DNA of 63,838 bases from an uncultured Collinsella sp. (GTDB lineage: Bacteria; Actinomycetota; Coriobacteriia; Coriobacteriales; Coriobacteriaceae). The DNA is taken from positions 1 to 63,838 of the forward strand of contig CATXWM010000010.1 in NCBI GenBank assembly GCA_958403205.1. The letters run 5' to 3'. Below the pieces are notes generated by a model. That model did no database searches, was not told the DNA's origin, and was given only the letters and a program-made list of their open reading frames with translations. Shown here piece after piece: positions 35,678-43,514 of this stretch. A program made the position numbers and the translations under genes. How positions within the stretch are numbered: position 1 is the first letter of the stretch; each line of letters opens with the position of its first letter.

Positions 35678-37279
35678 TCACGCGCCCCCTTTCTGGACGA
35701 GCTCATCCAAGAGCTTCTCCGAAAACAGGTTACCGCGACCCAGCTGCCCGTCAGGATCGAGCTGCAGCTTGAGTAGAGCCGACTCGACCATGGCCTCGTG
35801 ACCGTACATCGTCTCCAAGAAGCCCGCTTTGATCTTGCCGACGCCGTGCTCGGCAGAGACGGCGCCGCCCATAGCAGTTACCTCGGCAGCCCACTGGGCA
35901 AACAACTCGCCACCGCGACGGTAATCCTGTGCATCGCGCGGCAGGATGTTCACATGCAGATGGTTGTTACCGATGTGCCCCCAGGCGGCAGATTCAAGCC
36001 CACTTTCGGCCAACGTGCGGCGATAAAGGGCGATGACATCGCCCAAGCGTGCGTTGGGCACCGACATGTCCGAGCCCAGTTTGGTAATGGTGGGGTTCGT
36101 GCGGCGGCGCTCGTCGATGAGCATGTTGACGCTCTCGGGAACCGCGTGGCGGAAAAACCGCTGGCATTCGCGATCGACTTCGGTGCGCGCGACCCAAGTC
36201 GCGTTGTCGCGGCCGCCCGCAAGTTCCAAAACCCACCCCAAGTGGTACAGCTCCTCGGTCGCCTGCGCCTCGTCGTCGCAGTCGAGTTCCACGTAAACGC
36301 AGACCTTTGCCTCCTTGTCGAGCGCCGGCAGCGAGGCAAACGCGGTCGACCGCTCGCGCTGGCGGCGAAGGATATCCAGGGCGCCCGCATCGAAATATTC
36401 GATGGCAGCCGCGTGGGACAGGACGGGACGCATAGAATCGGTGAAGGACACGGCCTTGTCTTCGCTGTCAAAGAAACAGCTCACGCCCCAAACGACCGCA
36501 GGCGCCGCCTGCAGGGCAATCTCGAGCTCGGTGATGACGCCGATTGTGCCACATGCACCGATAAACAGATCGATGGCATCCATATCGTCAACAACGAAAT
36601 AGCCTGAGGCATTTTTGGTCTTGGGCATGGTGTAGTCGGGAAGGTCGAGCTCGAGCGCGCGGCCCTCTGCCGTCACAAGCGACAGGTGGCGACCCTGGGC
36701 AAAAGCCTCGCCGCGCTGAAGCTCAAGCAAATCGCCATCAGCCAGCGCGACGCGGAGTCCCGTGATATGTGGGCGCATGGGGCCGTAGGCGTAGCTGCGA
36801 GCACCGGAGGCGTTACATGCCGCCATGCCGCCCAGACAGGCAGATGCCTCGGTGGGATCGGTGGGAAAAAACTGCTCGGGGGCCTCTTGGAACTCCTCGT
36901 AGGCCTCAAGCGATGCCTGGTCCCAACCAGCGGTCGGCAGCACCTTCTTGCCCAGCTGCTTGCGCAGTTCCGAAAGCACAACGCCCGGCTCCACGCGCAG
37001 CAGAAATTGGCCTTGTTCATCGCGGCGAAGGCCCAAGTAGCGATTCATGCGGGAAGTATTGAGAATGTGACCGCCATGAGGCACGGCGCCGGCGGCAAGA
37101 CCGGTCCGGGCGCCCTGAACCGTCACCGGGACACGCTCGACATGGAGCTTTTTCAAAATGGCGCGGACCTCGTCCTCCGTTGTCGGAAACGAGATGCTCG
37201 AGGCCTCGCCCGATGTGCGAGACTCATCGCGACCATACTCTTCGAACTCGTCGGTGAAGGGTTTAATGGTTGCAGGCAC
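35678..37279 (-). CDS. FAD-linked lactate/glycolate dehydrogenase (GlcD/LctD type)
   Basis: A 533-residue flavoenzyme of the GlcD family that oxidises 2-hydroxyacids. The PCMH-type FAD domain is seen at VQGARTGLAAGAVPHGGH (about 60-80) and DPTEASACLGGMAACNASGARS (about 140-165); the C-terminal oxidase domain has WGHIGNNHLHVNILP and EHGVGKIKAGFLE. With the following etfB and etfA it matches the electron-bifurcating lactate dehydrogenase complex that uses reduced ferredoxin to drive lactate oxidation with NAD+. Substrate could be lactate or another 2-hydroxyacid. It begins with GTG behind GGGGGAG and is the first gene of the operon. Confidence 0.88.
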   Translation of the reverse strand: MPATIKPFTDEFEEYGRDESRTSGEASSISFPTTEDEVRAILKKLHVERVPVTVQGARTGLAAGAVPHGGHILNTSRMNRYLGLRRDEQGQFLLRVEPGVVLSELRKQLGKKVLPTAGWDQASLEAYEEFQEAPEQFFPTDPTEASACLGGMAACNASGARSYAYGPMRPHITGLRVALADGDLLELQRGEAFAQGRHLSLVTAEGRALELDLPDYTMPKTKNASGYFVVDDMDAIDLFIGACGTIGVITELEIALQAAPAVVWGVSCFFDSEDKAVSFTDSMRPVLSHAAAIEYFDAGALDILRRQRERSTAFASLPALDKEAKVCVYVELDCDDEAQATEELYHLGWVLELAGGRDNATWVARTEVDRECQRFFRHAVPESVNMLIDERRRTNPTITKLGSDMSVPNARLGDVIALYRRTLAESGLESAAWGHIGNNHLHVNILPRDAQDYRRGGELFAQWAAEVTAMGGAVSAEHGVGKIKAGFLETMYGHEAMVESALLKLQLDPDGQLGRGNLFSEKLLDELVQKGGA

Positions 37280-37361
37280 GCGAACTCCCCCTTTAGCTAA
37301 CTACAGTGTTTGCAGGGAGATGTTACCGCATCGTTTCGTCGACGTGTTCGAGACCGTCTCC

Positions 37362-37389
37362 ATAATTGGCGTTTTTTACGTTCGTGTAA
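37362..37389 (-). promoter_or_regulatory. Candidate promoter of the glcD-etfBA operon
   Basis: On the minus strand TTACAC (37389-37384) and AATTAT (37367-37362) are separated by 16 bases, placing transcription start about 75 bases before the glcD start. Confidence 0.4.
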
Positions 37390-37480
37390 TTCGGTGAGCG
37401 GCTGGATTTCCTCGACAGACGATGCTTTTGACACATATCGCCCTGCCGTCGCCGATCGCTCGATTGTCGCTCGAAAAAAG

Positions 37481-37508
37481 TTGAAGTATTTTTTTGCCGC
37501 CTTTTATC
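37481..37508 (+). promoter_or_regulatory. Candidate promoter of the surface-protein cluster
   Basis: TTGAAG at 37481-37486 and TTTATC at 37503-37508 (or TTTTAT one base earlier) are 15-16 bases apart in a locally AT-rich stretch, about 115 bases before the first gene of the cluster. Confidence 0.4.
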
Positions 37509-37625
37509 TGCGGAGACGCCAATCCGTCAAGCATTTGGTCAGAAATTGGTCAAGTAGCGGCTGATACGGTCGGCGTCGACAGCCAAAACCGATAGAAGTT
37601 TTGGCCCAGAAGCAGGGAGGTTCCC

Positions 37626-37922
37626 ATGGCATATTACTGGCCCCAGTACGGCATCGCCATCGAAGTCGACGACGATCCCCATCTCCTGCCTTTCGACGAA
37701 GAGGCATTCCCCGATACGACGGTCTACCACGTTACCACCGATGTGATCTGCGACCCCGAGTCGTTCTCGGCGCTCGCCCACCACATCGCGCATATCCACG
37801 ACATCGAGCTCCCTCCCGACTTCGAAGAGCTCGTCTACTCGCGCCGCCTGATGCTTCACATGCTCTTTGGAGCGGACCCGTCCACCTTTGCGCGCATCTA
37901 TACCGCCAAGGATGCCGCATGA
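37626..37922 (+). CDS. Small cytosolic protein of unknown function
   Basis: A 98-residue acidic protein with no recognised domain and no signal peptide or membrane helix. It has many Asp/Glu/His residues (EVDDDPHLLPFDEEAFP, ALAHHIAHIHDIELPPDFEEL), which could suggest metal or partner binding, but this is only a composition remark. A good GGGAGG lies five bases before the ATG. Its stop overlaps the start of the next gene (ATGA), so the two are translationally coupled. It is the first gene of the surface-protein cluster and may be a regulator or chaperone of it. Confidence 0.75.
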   Translation: MAYYWPQYGIAIEVDDDPHLLPFDEEAFPDTTVYHVTTDVICDPESFSALAHHIAHIHDIELPPDFEELVYSRRLMLHMLFGADPSTFARIYTAKDAA

Positions 37923-38428
37923 GCGCGAAGAAGCCACCCCGCTTTGCAGGCCTGGGTCGTCGCAAGAAGCTCATCGTTGCCTGCTTGGCCATCGTCTGTG
38001 CCCTTGTCGCCGTAGGACTATACGCTTGGCAGTCGCAGCCCGTACCCGAGGTGGGCGCTTCGGTTACGACGGCCGAGGGCAAAACGCGTCAGGAAATCCA
38101 AGATGAGCTCGACGCCATCGTCCGCGACAACATGATGACGATTTCGGTCGCACCGGTCGCTCAGCTACAGGAGGACGGCAAGCTGCGCGTCAACGTGCAA
38201 AACGTCCAAGACAATAAATTTCCCCAGCGATTCCGCGTCATCCAAAACGACGAGACCATGTACGAATCCGGTGTGGTCGAGACCGGCAAGACAATCGAAA
38301 CATGCCCCGCCGGCGACATCAAAGAAGGCGAGGCGTACATCGAGATCCAGGCACTCGATGCAAAGACCCTCGACAGCCACGGCAATCCGACACGTGTCAA
38401 GGTACGGGTTGAGCAAGCCGAGAACTAG
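37919..38428 (+). CDS. Single-pass membrane protein, surface cluster
   Basis: A 169-residue protein: basic cytosolic N-terminus (SAKKPPRFAGLGRRKK), one membrane helix at about 17-36 and an extracellular domain of about 125 residues. That domain (from VPEVGASVTTAEGKTRQEIQ) ends in a compact beta-type unit with FRVIQNDETMYESGVVETGKTI, resembling the small beta-domain proteins often coded next to WxL-like or pilin-like surface proteins in Gram-positives. The resemblance is from pattern memory. No catalytic motif is seen. The start ATG overlaps the previous stop codon. Confidence 0.75.
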   Translation: MSAKKPPRFAGLGRRKKLIVACLAIVCALVAVGLYAWQSQPVPEVGASVTTAEGKTRQEIQDELDAIVRDNMMTISVAPVAQLQEDGKLRVNVQNVQDNKFPQRFRVIQNDETMYESGVVETGKTIETCPAGDIKEGEAYIEIQALDAKTLDSHGNPTRVKVRVEQAEN

Positions 38429-38517
38429 CTTTCCGGCCGACGCGGCACCGCACGCAATTCACCAGCATTCGTCCAATCATCGCGGGGACGGCCCGCGGCG
38501 AATAGAAAGGAACGACC

Positions 38518-39117
38518 ATGGACATCACCAGGAACATGAACGGAGCCAGAGCGCTCGTCGTGGGCGCAGGGCTCGCGCTCGCGCTCGCAATGGGCGCCGC
38601 CCCGACGCCAGCTATGGCAGCCGGACGCGTTGGAACCACGAAAGTAATGGTCAGGACCGAGATCGACAACGTTGAGTTCAAAGTTCCGACGGTTATTCCC
38701 TTCGTCGCCAAGGCCGACGGCACGCTTCAGGGCCCCTCTGAAGACGCGACCACCATCGACAATCATTCGGCCTACGGCATCCATGTCACCAACATGAAGA
38801 TCGACGCCATGAACACCTGGACCATTGCTGCCGACGCCAAGGCCGGAACCGCACAGAACTCCATCGACTTTAAGGTCGGCCCCGACGGCGCGCTCCAGAA
38901 CGCCAGCGCCGCAATGCAGGGGACGGGCCTCGATCTTTCCAAGAATGCAGCCTTCGACATGGGCTACCAGGGCATTGCCGGCGGCACGGACAAAATTAAG
39001 CTTAAGACAAGCGGAAACGTCGCCCGCGTCACGCGCGACATCTTCCGCGTAACCGGCGAAGGCGATCAGGTTGCAACGATCACCTGGACGGTCGAGCCCG
39101 GTGCGCACACGGCATAA
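38518..39117 (+). CDS. Secreted beta-rich surface protein
   Basis: A 199-residue exported protein. Residues 1-34 form a Sec signal peptide (basic start, hydrophobic GAGLALALAMGAA, cleavage after AMA). The mature part has a pattern common to Gram-positive pilin-like or WxL-like surface proteins: VPTVIPFVAKADGTL near residue 58, then IDNHSAYGIHVTNMKI and a closing strand ATITWTVEPGAH. It has no sorting signal and no transmembrane tail, so it is either released or held by partners from the same cluster. AAAGG precedes the ATG at seven bases. The next gene starts within its 3' end. Confidence 0.75.
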   Translation: MDITRNMNGARALVVGAGLALALAMGAAPTPAMAAGRVGTTKVMVRTEIDNVEFKVPTVIPFVAKADGTLQGPSEDATTIDNHSAYGIHVTNMKIDAMNTWTIAADAKAGTAQNSIDFKVGPDGALQNASAAMQGTGLDLSKNAAFDMGYQGIAGGTDKIKLKTSGNVARVTRDIFRVTGEGDQVATITWTVEPGAHTA

Positions 39118-39382
39118 GGCCGTCGCCCTGGCCGCCGCCGTCAGCATCCTAGCGTTTGGGCCAGCCATGGCCTTTGCTCAGCAAGAACAGGCGCAGGCCG
39201 CCACGCAAGTGACGGTCGACCTCTCGGAGCTCGACCGCGGCGACCGCGAGGAACCGTTGGCGCAGACAGGCGACAGACGATGGCTCTTGGCAGCAGGCGC
39301 CACAGCAGCAGGCGCGGGAACCGCCGGCCTCGGTCTGCACATCAAACGCAGCCAGAAACAAAACACGGACAGGCCGCACTAA
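39101..39382 (+). CDS. Tiny wall-anchored protein with LAxTG sorting signal
   Basis: Starting at the GTG at 39101 the product is 93 residues: a signal peptide (to about residue 33, hydrophobic AVALAAAVSILAFGPAMAFA), a short mature segment of about 20-25 residues (TQVTVDLSELDRGDREEP), then LAQTG, a hydrophobic helix rich in Ala/Gly and a basic tail HIKRSQKQ. LAxTG is the motif used by class E sortases in Actinobacteria. After sorting only a very short peptide would stay on the wall. The start overlaps the upstream gene by 17 bases, suggesting coupling; ribosome-binding site is weak. Confidence 0.72.
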   Translation: MRTRHKAVALAAAVSILAFGPAMAFAQQEQAQAATQVTVDLSELDRGDREEPLAQTGDRRWLLAAGATAAGAGTAGLGLHIKRSQKQNTDRPH

Positions 39383-39400
39383 ATTAGCTAAGGAGACCCC

Positions 39401-40831
39401 ATGGCATCGAAGAACCTTTTGCCCGTCGTCGCACTCTGCGGCGCGCTCGCAACCGGAACGCCGGTCGCCGCTTGGGCGACTCCCGTCATGGCAGAATCCT
39501 TACCAGCAGCCCTAAGTTCCGCACCAAATCCGTCGAGCGCCATTGCGTGCAAGCGTTTTTCGATCGCACAGGCCGCGATCTCAACCTCGGGATGCCTTCG
39601 TCGTAATACGGACGGCTCGATAGTCGTGGATATCAAGCGTTCGAACAAGGCAAACGGCTCCCAGGCGGGGTGCGCCGTCTGCACGTGGCGCTCGGTTGTG
39701 CTCGATGCAGATGGCGATCCATGCAATTTAGAGCTGCGCATCGACATCGCTTCGGTCGATGACTCGGCGAACGGAGCGAAGGTCGCCTTCGACGGTACGT
39801 TTTTTGAGAAAGGAGGCGGTATATGTCTGGGCTGCGCCGCCGCGAATGCAGACGATGCGCAGCCCACCCTCTCATTCACGGCATCGTTGCGGCTGACCAA
39901 AGCCGGCACCGATGCCATCGCGGCGGGAGAAGCGTCCCTGCTGTTCTACGCCGTCAGCGCCAAAGACACAGATGCTCATTTCGAGAAGCCAGCCGGATCA
40001 CTCAGCCTTACACGAGGGATAGAGGCAGGCCCTATTGAAATCGATGCCCACGCGCAAAGCAGGCAATGCATTCTTGCCGACCCGGCGCTTCTCGAAATGG
40101 AGTGGAACGGATCCGGAGCCATCGGAATTCTCCCCTCCGCGCTTGACGCCAAGACGCTCCCCTCAAACGACGAGACCATCAACACAACCATACAAGAGGA
40201 GAGCGCGGTCAAAGAAGCAGGTGCGGGCGACACGCCGTCGCCGACAAACGGCGTCCCAGCTTCTTTCGAAGCACCGAATGAGCCCGCTGCCGATCCAAAC
40301 GATACCGAGCTCGCGGACAGCCTGGGGCTTGCTGATCCTCAAGAGATCGATGAAGGTAACTGCTGCGTGCTTGCCGCGCTCGACCACACAGAGGTCATCG
40401 ACGCTGCGAACATCGAAGTTGCCGCCGCCAATCAGCCCGTCCGCAAGTCGGCTATCATCGCATTTCCTGAATCCATCGAAGTCGTCTTTTTGCCATCGGG
40501 CGAGGTCGTGGCCCCAACACTGCTCACCTTGTTGGGCGCCAAGAATACTCGAAACGAAATTAAAAAGGTCACAGTTGTCGACCCTGCAACCACCGCCAAG
40601 CTGCGTCTATACGCCGTTGCCGCAAACGGAAGCAAGACCCTGGAATTCGATGGCGACACACTTCTAGCCTGGCGACGTCTGGACATTATGCAAGACGTCT
40701 CGTATCAGATCGAACTCGAAGGGTTTGATCGTGCCCGCGATGCCAATATCATCGCCGCGGCTATTGAATCCCCGCAGCGGCTTATGACACTGCGCTTTGA
40801 ATACTATCCCTATGTCCCGACAACCACCTGA
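39401..40831 (+). CDS. Large secreted protein with cysteine pairs, unknown function
   Basis: A 476-residue exported protein. A signal peptide (about 1-31, cleavage after VMA) is followed by a beta-rich region with cysteine motifs (GCAVC, CLGC, and NCC later) that could form disulfides, a Pro/Glu/Asp-rich low-complexity stretch around 265-320, and a C-terminal beta domain from about 345 (IAFPESIEVVFLPSGEVV). No anchor or enzyme motif is visible. AAGGAG precedes the ATG. It closes the five-gene cluster; I infer a surface structure or adhesin whose parts are all coded here, but I do not recognise the family. Confidence 0.72.
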   Translation: MASKNLLPVVALCGALATGTPVAAWATPVMAESLPAALSSAPNPSSAIACKRFSIAQAAISTSGCLRRNTDGSIVVDIKRSNKANGSQAGCAVCTWRSVVLDADGDPCNLELRIDIASVDDSANGAKVAFDGTFFEKGGGICLGCAAANADDAQPTLSFTASLRLTKAGTDAIAAGEASLLFYAVSAKDTDAHFEKPAGSLSLTRGIEAGPIEIDAHAQSRQCILADPALLEMEWNGSGAIGILPSALDAKTLPSNDETINTTIQEESAVKEAGAGDTPSPTNGVPASFEAPNEPAADPNDTELADSLGLADPQEIDEGNCCVLAALDHTEVIDAANIEVAAANQPVRKSAIIAFPESIEVVFLPSGEVVAPTLLTLLGAKNTRNEIKKVTVVDPATTAKLRLYAVAANGSKTLEFDGDTLLAWRRLDIMQDVSYQIELEGFDRARDANIIAAAIESPQRLMTLRFEYYPYVPTTT

Positions 40832-40949
40832 GGCTTAAATGCTGCGCATCATTCCTAATGCCACTTATATAACGTATTAGATGGGTTGCGATGTGCCTCG
40901 CATTTCGTTCTGCTACGATTGCCACGTTGGCATCAATACAGGAGGGCTC

Positions 40950-41666
40950 ATGCCGGGCTTGGGAACAATCATCAACGTTGTGCTTTTAGTTGCGGGCGGT
41001 CTTTTAGGATTAGCGGGCGGCCGCTTCATTACACCGCGCATCCAAGACACGCTCATGAAAGCATCGGGGCTGTGCGTCCTGTTTATCGGCCTGGGCGGCA
41101 CCATGCAAAAGATGCTCATCATCGATGGAAAGGCGCTAGCGACCACCGGTACCACCATGCTCATCGTCTCATTTGCGCTCGGTTCGCTCATCGGCGAGGC
41201 CGTCAACTTGGAAGCCGCCATCGAGAACCTTGGCGAATGGCTCAAGCGCAAAACCGGCAGCGAGGGCGATAACGAGTTCACCAACGCTTTTGTCTCGACT
41301 TCACTCACCGTGTGTATCGGCGCCATGGCCATTGTGGGATCGATCCAGGATGGTCTGCTCGGTGACTGGTCAACGCTTGCCCTGAAAGGCGCATTGGACT
41401 GCATCATCGTCTGCACCATGACGGCGTCGCTTGGCCGCGGCTGCATTTTCTCCGCCCTGCCCGTCGCCGTGTTCCAGGGGACGATCACGTTGTTTGCCGG
41501 CGCGCTCTCCCCCATCATGACCACAGCAGCCCTCAACAGCCTTTCGCTCGTAGGCTCCATGCTCATCTTCTGCGTCGGCGTCAACCTCATCCGTCCTCAG
41601 ACCTTCCGCACGGCCAATATGCTCCCCTCCGTCGTCATCGCCGTCATCTACGCCCTCCTGTTCTAA
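40950..41666 (+). CDS. DUF554 membrane protein
   Basis: A 238-residue membrane protein of the DUF554 (YdfK-like) family with about seven hydrophobic helices. The start PGLGTIINVVLLVAGGLLG and the segment GNxx-type FVSTSLTVCIGAMAIVGSIQDGL are typical. Members are conserved integral membrane proteins of unknown function. The ATG at 40950 follows AGGAGGG; the frame opens 69 bases earlier without homology. It lies alone between the surface cluster and the TerB cassette. Confidence 0.85.
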   Translation: MPGLGTIINVVLLVAGGLLGLAGGRFITPRIQDTLMKASGLCVLFIGLGGTMQKMLIIDGKALATTGTTMLIVSFALGSLIGEAVNLEAAIENLGEWLKRKTGSEGDNEFTNAFVSTSLTVCIGAMAIVGSIQDGLLGDWSTLALKGALDCIIVCTMTASLGRGCIFSALPVAVFQGTITLFAGALSPIMTTAALNSLSLVGSMLIFCVGVNLIRPQTFRTANMLPSVVIAVIYALLF

Positions 41667-41708
41667 ATCTATCAACGCAGCGGTATCTCGAACACCTGTT
41701 TGATGCTG

Positions 41709-41717
41709 TGCTATGAT
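41709..41717 (+). promoter_or_regulatory. Extended -10 promoter before the TerB cassette
   Basis: The sequence TGCTATGAT matches an extended -10 element (TGn plus TATGAT), 37 bases before the GTG start of the TerB-domain gene. The -35 region is weak. Confidence 0.5.
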
Positions 41718-41753
41718 ATGAGGTCACCGTAGCTGCGTTCGAGAGGAGGAGCG

Positions 41754-43514
41754 GTGGCCGACCAGGACATCAAGATGCTCATCGAGCGCATTATGGCCGA
41801 GGCCCGGACCCATCAGTCTGCCCGCTTCTCACATGAAGTCTACGCAGACGAGCCGATTCTCAAAACCGGCCGACAGATGCAGAATTTCCTCCCCGACCAG
41901 TACCGTAAAATGCGCGAGATATCGCGCTGGCAGGATGACCCCAAGGGCGGCGCAGGTCGCTGGCTTTCGGAAGCCGAGCTTTTCTACCGCCAGGGCCTGC
42001 TGATGGCCGACTTTGAGGACGACTGTCCCTACAACGGCACCTTTAAATCGTACTTTCCCACCTACAACGCCATGAGCGACCGGCAGCTGCGCGGCTACTT
42101 TACCTGGCGTGCCCAAGTGCGCCGCGGAACCGTCGAGGAAACGTCTACGTCCTTTGCCTTTCTGTATCTCTATGAGCTGATCTGCGGCATTGGCGTAGAT
42201 GACCCGCTCGATGGTTTTAACAAGATCAAGGCTTTTTGGGATGTCTATCGCGCCTTCGAGCCCGGCATCGACCGGTTTGCGCGCGTGTGGCTGCAGGATT
42301 ACGCCGTGTTCCACGGGCTCGACCCCAAGCTGCTTCGTGACTCTAAAACCGTCATGTTCGATAACGCCCTTATCGAGCTGCGACGCGCGGCACGAGACCT
42401 TGTCCCAGCACCGGCACCGTCCGGCCAGACCCCTAAGCGTCGCAAAACCTCCGAGCCCACGCTCCCCCTTCCGCCCGATGAGGTGCGCGAGGAGCGACTC
42501 ATGGCTGCCATCGACGCACTCTCCACATACAACCTAAGTAACTCGCGGCTCGACCGCAGCCACCACCGCGATCTGCGCCACGTGGCATGCGCCGTGTATG
42601 TCCGCATGGCGCGCTACTATGACACGCACCGAAAGACTGGCATCGTGACGAGTTTATTTGGGGAGGAGACGGCCATGCCCTACACCATGTTTGCCTCGGC
42701 CGTATTCTTTGCGCCCGAGCGCCACGAGGACTGCGAATACCGCCTGGATCCTATCCATATCTACCGTTGCCAAAACGGCTTTTGGGAATGCATGCGTATC
42801 CACGGTAGTAGGCAAAAGAGCAGCAAGCTCGGTGAAATGATGCGCGCCTGCGACCAACGCCTGCGCCTGGCGCTGGACCCCGCCTATCCCCTTAAGGAAG
42901 AAAAGGTCCCCAAATATCTGGCCAAGATTATCGATGACGAGATTGTGGCATGGCTCTCGTGGGACGCCGCACACCAGCCCGTCAAGATCGATATCGATCT
43001 GAGTCAGCTGGGGCACATTCGGAGCGCCGCTGCGCAAACGCGCGAAGCGCTTTTGATCGACGAAGAGCGCGAGGACGACGCATCCGCAGAAGCCGAGGCA
43101 GCGGACTCGGGGCAACCGGAAGCTGAGCCCGTAACCGACGCGATTGTCGAACCGGTCGTGGCACCCATTCGGCACGACTTGACCGACGAGCCGACCATAT
43201 CCACCGAACAGTTTGGTGTCGTGGCACCGCTTCTCGCGCCGACGCCCGCGTTCGCAGCTGCTGCGCCCGCTGACGCCACAAACGAACTCGCGCCCGCCGC
43301 AGATGCCTTCCTTCGCGCACTGCTCGAGCAAAACGCAGTACAGGCGGAATCGGCGGTAGCGCAATCGGGGCAGAGCGAGGACATGCTCGTCGACACCATC
43401 AACGAGGCGCTCTTTGACCTGGTAGGCGACACCGTAATTGAATTTAGCGCGGCAGGGCCGCAGATTATTGAGGACTACGAAGCAGACGTGAGAGGATACC
43501 TAGACCATGAGTGA
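41754..43514 (+). CDS. TerB-N/TerB-C domain protein
   Basis: A 586-residue protein that begins with GTG behind GAGGAGGAG. Residues about 30-250 match the TerB-N domain (from RFSHEVYADEPILKTGRQMQ through WLSEAELFYRQGLL and the FAFLYLYELICGIG helix). The middle is variable; residues 340-430 carry conserved helices; a low-complexity Ala/Glu/Pro linker (about 435-520) leads to a TerB-C domain (INEALFDLVGDTVIEFSAAG). TerB-N/C proteins have been predicted to be part of DNA-processing or phage-response systems linked to helicases. It is the first gene of the cassette and overlaps the ATPase gene by eight bases. Confidence 0.85.
   Translation: MADQDIKMLIERIMAEARTHQSARFSHEVYADEPILKTGRQMQNFLPDQYRKMREISRWQDDPKGGAGRWLSEAELFYRQGLLMADFEDDCPYNGTFKSYFPTYNAMSDRQLRGYFTWRAQVRRGTVEETSTSFAFLYLYELICGIGVDDPLDGFNKIKAFWDVYRAFEPGIDRFARVWLQDYAVFHGLDPKLLRDSKTVMFDNALIELRRAARDLVPAPAPSGQTPKRRKTSEPTLPLPPDEVREERLMAAIDALSTYNLSNSRLDRSHHRDLRHVACAVYVRMARYYDTHRKTGIVTSLFGEETAMPYTMFASAVFFAPERHEDCEYRLDPIHIYRCQNGFWECMRIHGSRQKSSKLGEMMRACDQRLRLALDPAYPLKEEKVPKYLAKIIDDEIVAWLSWDAAHQPVKIDIDLSQLGHIRSAAAQTREALLIDEEREDDASAEAEAADSGQPEAEPVTDAIVEPVVAPIRHDLTDEPTISTEQFGVVAPLLAPTPAFAAAAPADATNELAPAADAFLRALLEQNAVQAESAVAQSGQSEDMLVDTINEALFDLVGDTVIEFSAAGPQIIEDYEADVRGYLDHE

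Larger units (their letters stand above)
37280..37625. other. Divergent promoter region between lct-type operon and surface cluster
   Basis: About 350 bases without a gene. It is AT-richer than its surroundings and holds candidate promoters for both directions (37362-37389 minus, 37481-37508 plus). Confidence 0.6.

Noticed and set aside
37601..37918. N-terminal extension of the membrane protein that starts at 37919
   Set aside because: The frame is open through the 98-residue gene but is Arg/Pro/His-rich there; the ATGA overlap and the normal membrane-protein N-terminus support the start at 37919.
39071..39100. TTG start for the LAxTG micro-protein
   Set aside because: It would overlap the upstream gene by 47 bases, has no ribosome-binding site, and adds ten residues before a normal signal peptide; the GTG at 39101 is preferred.
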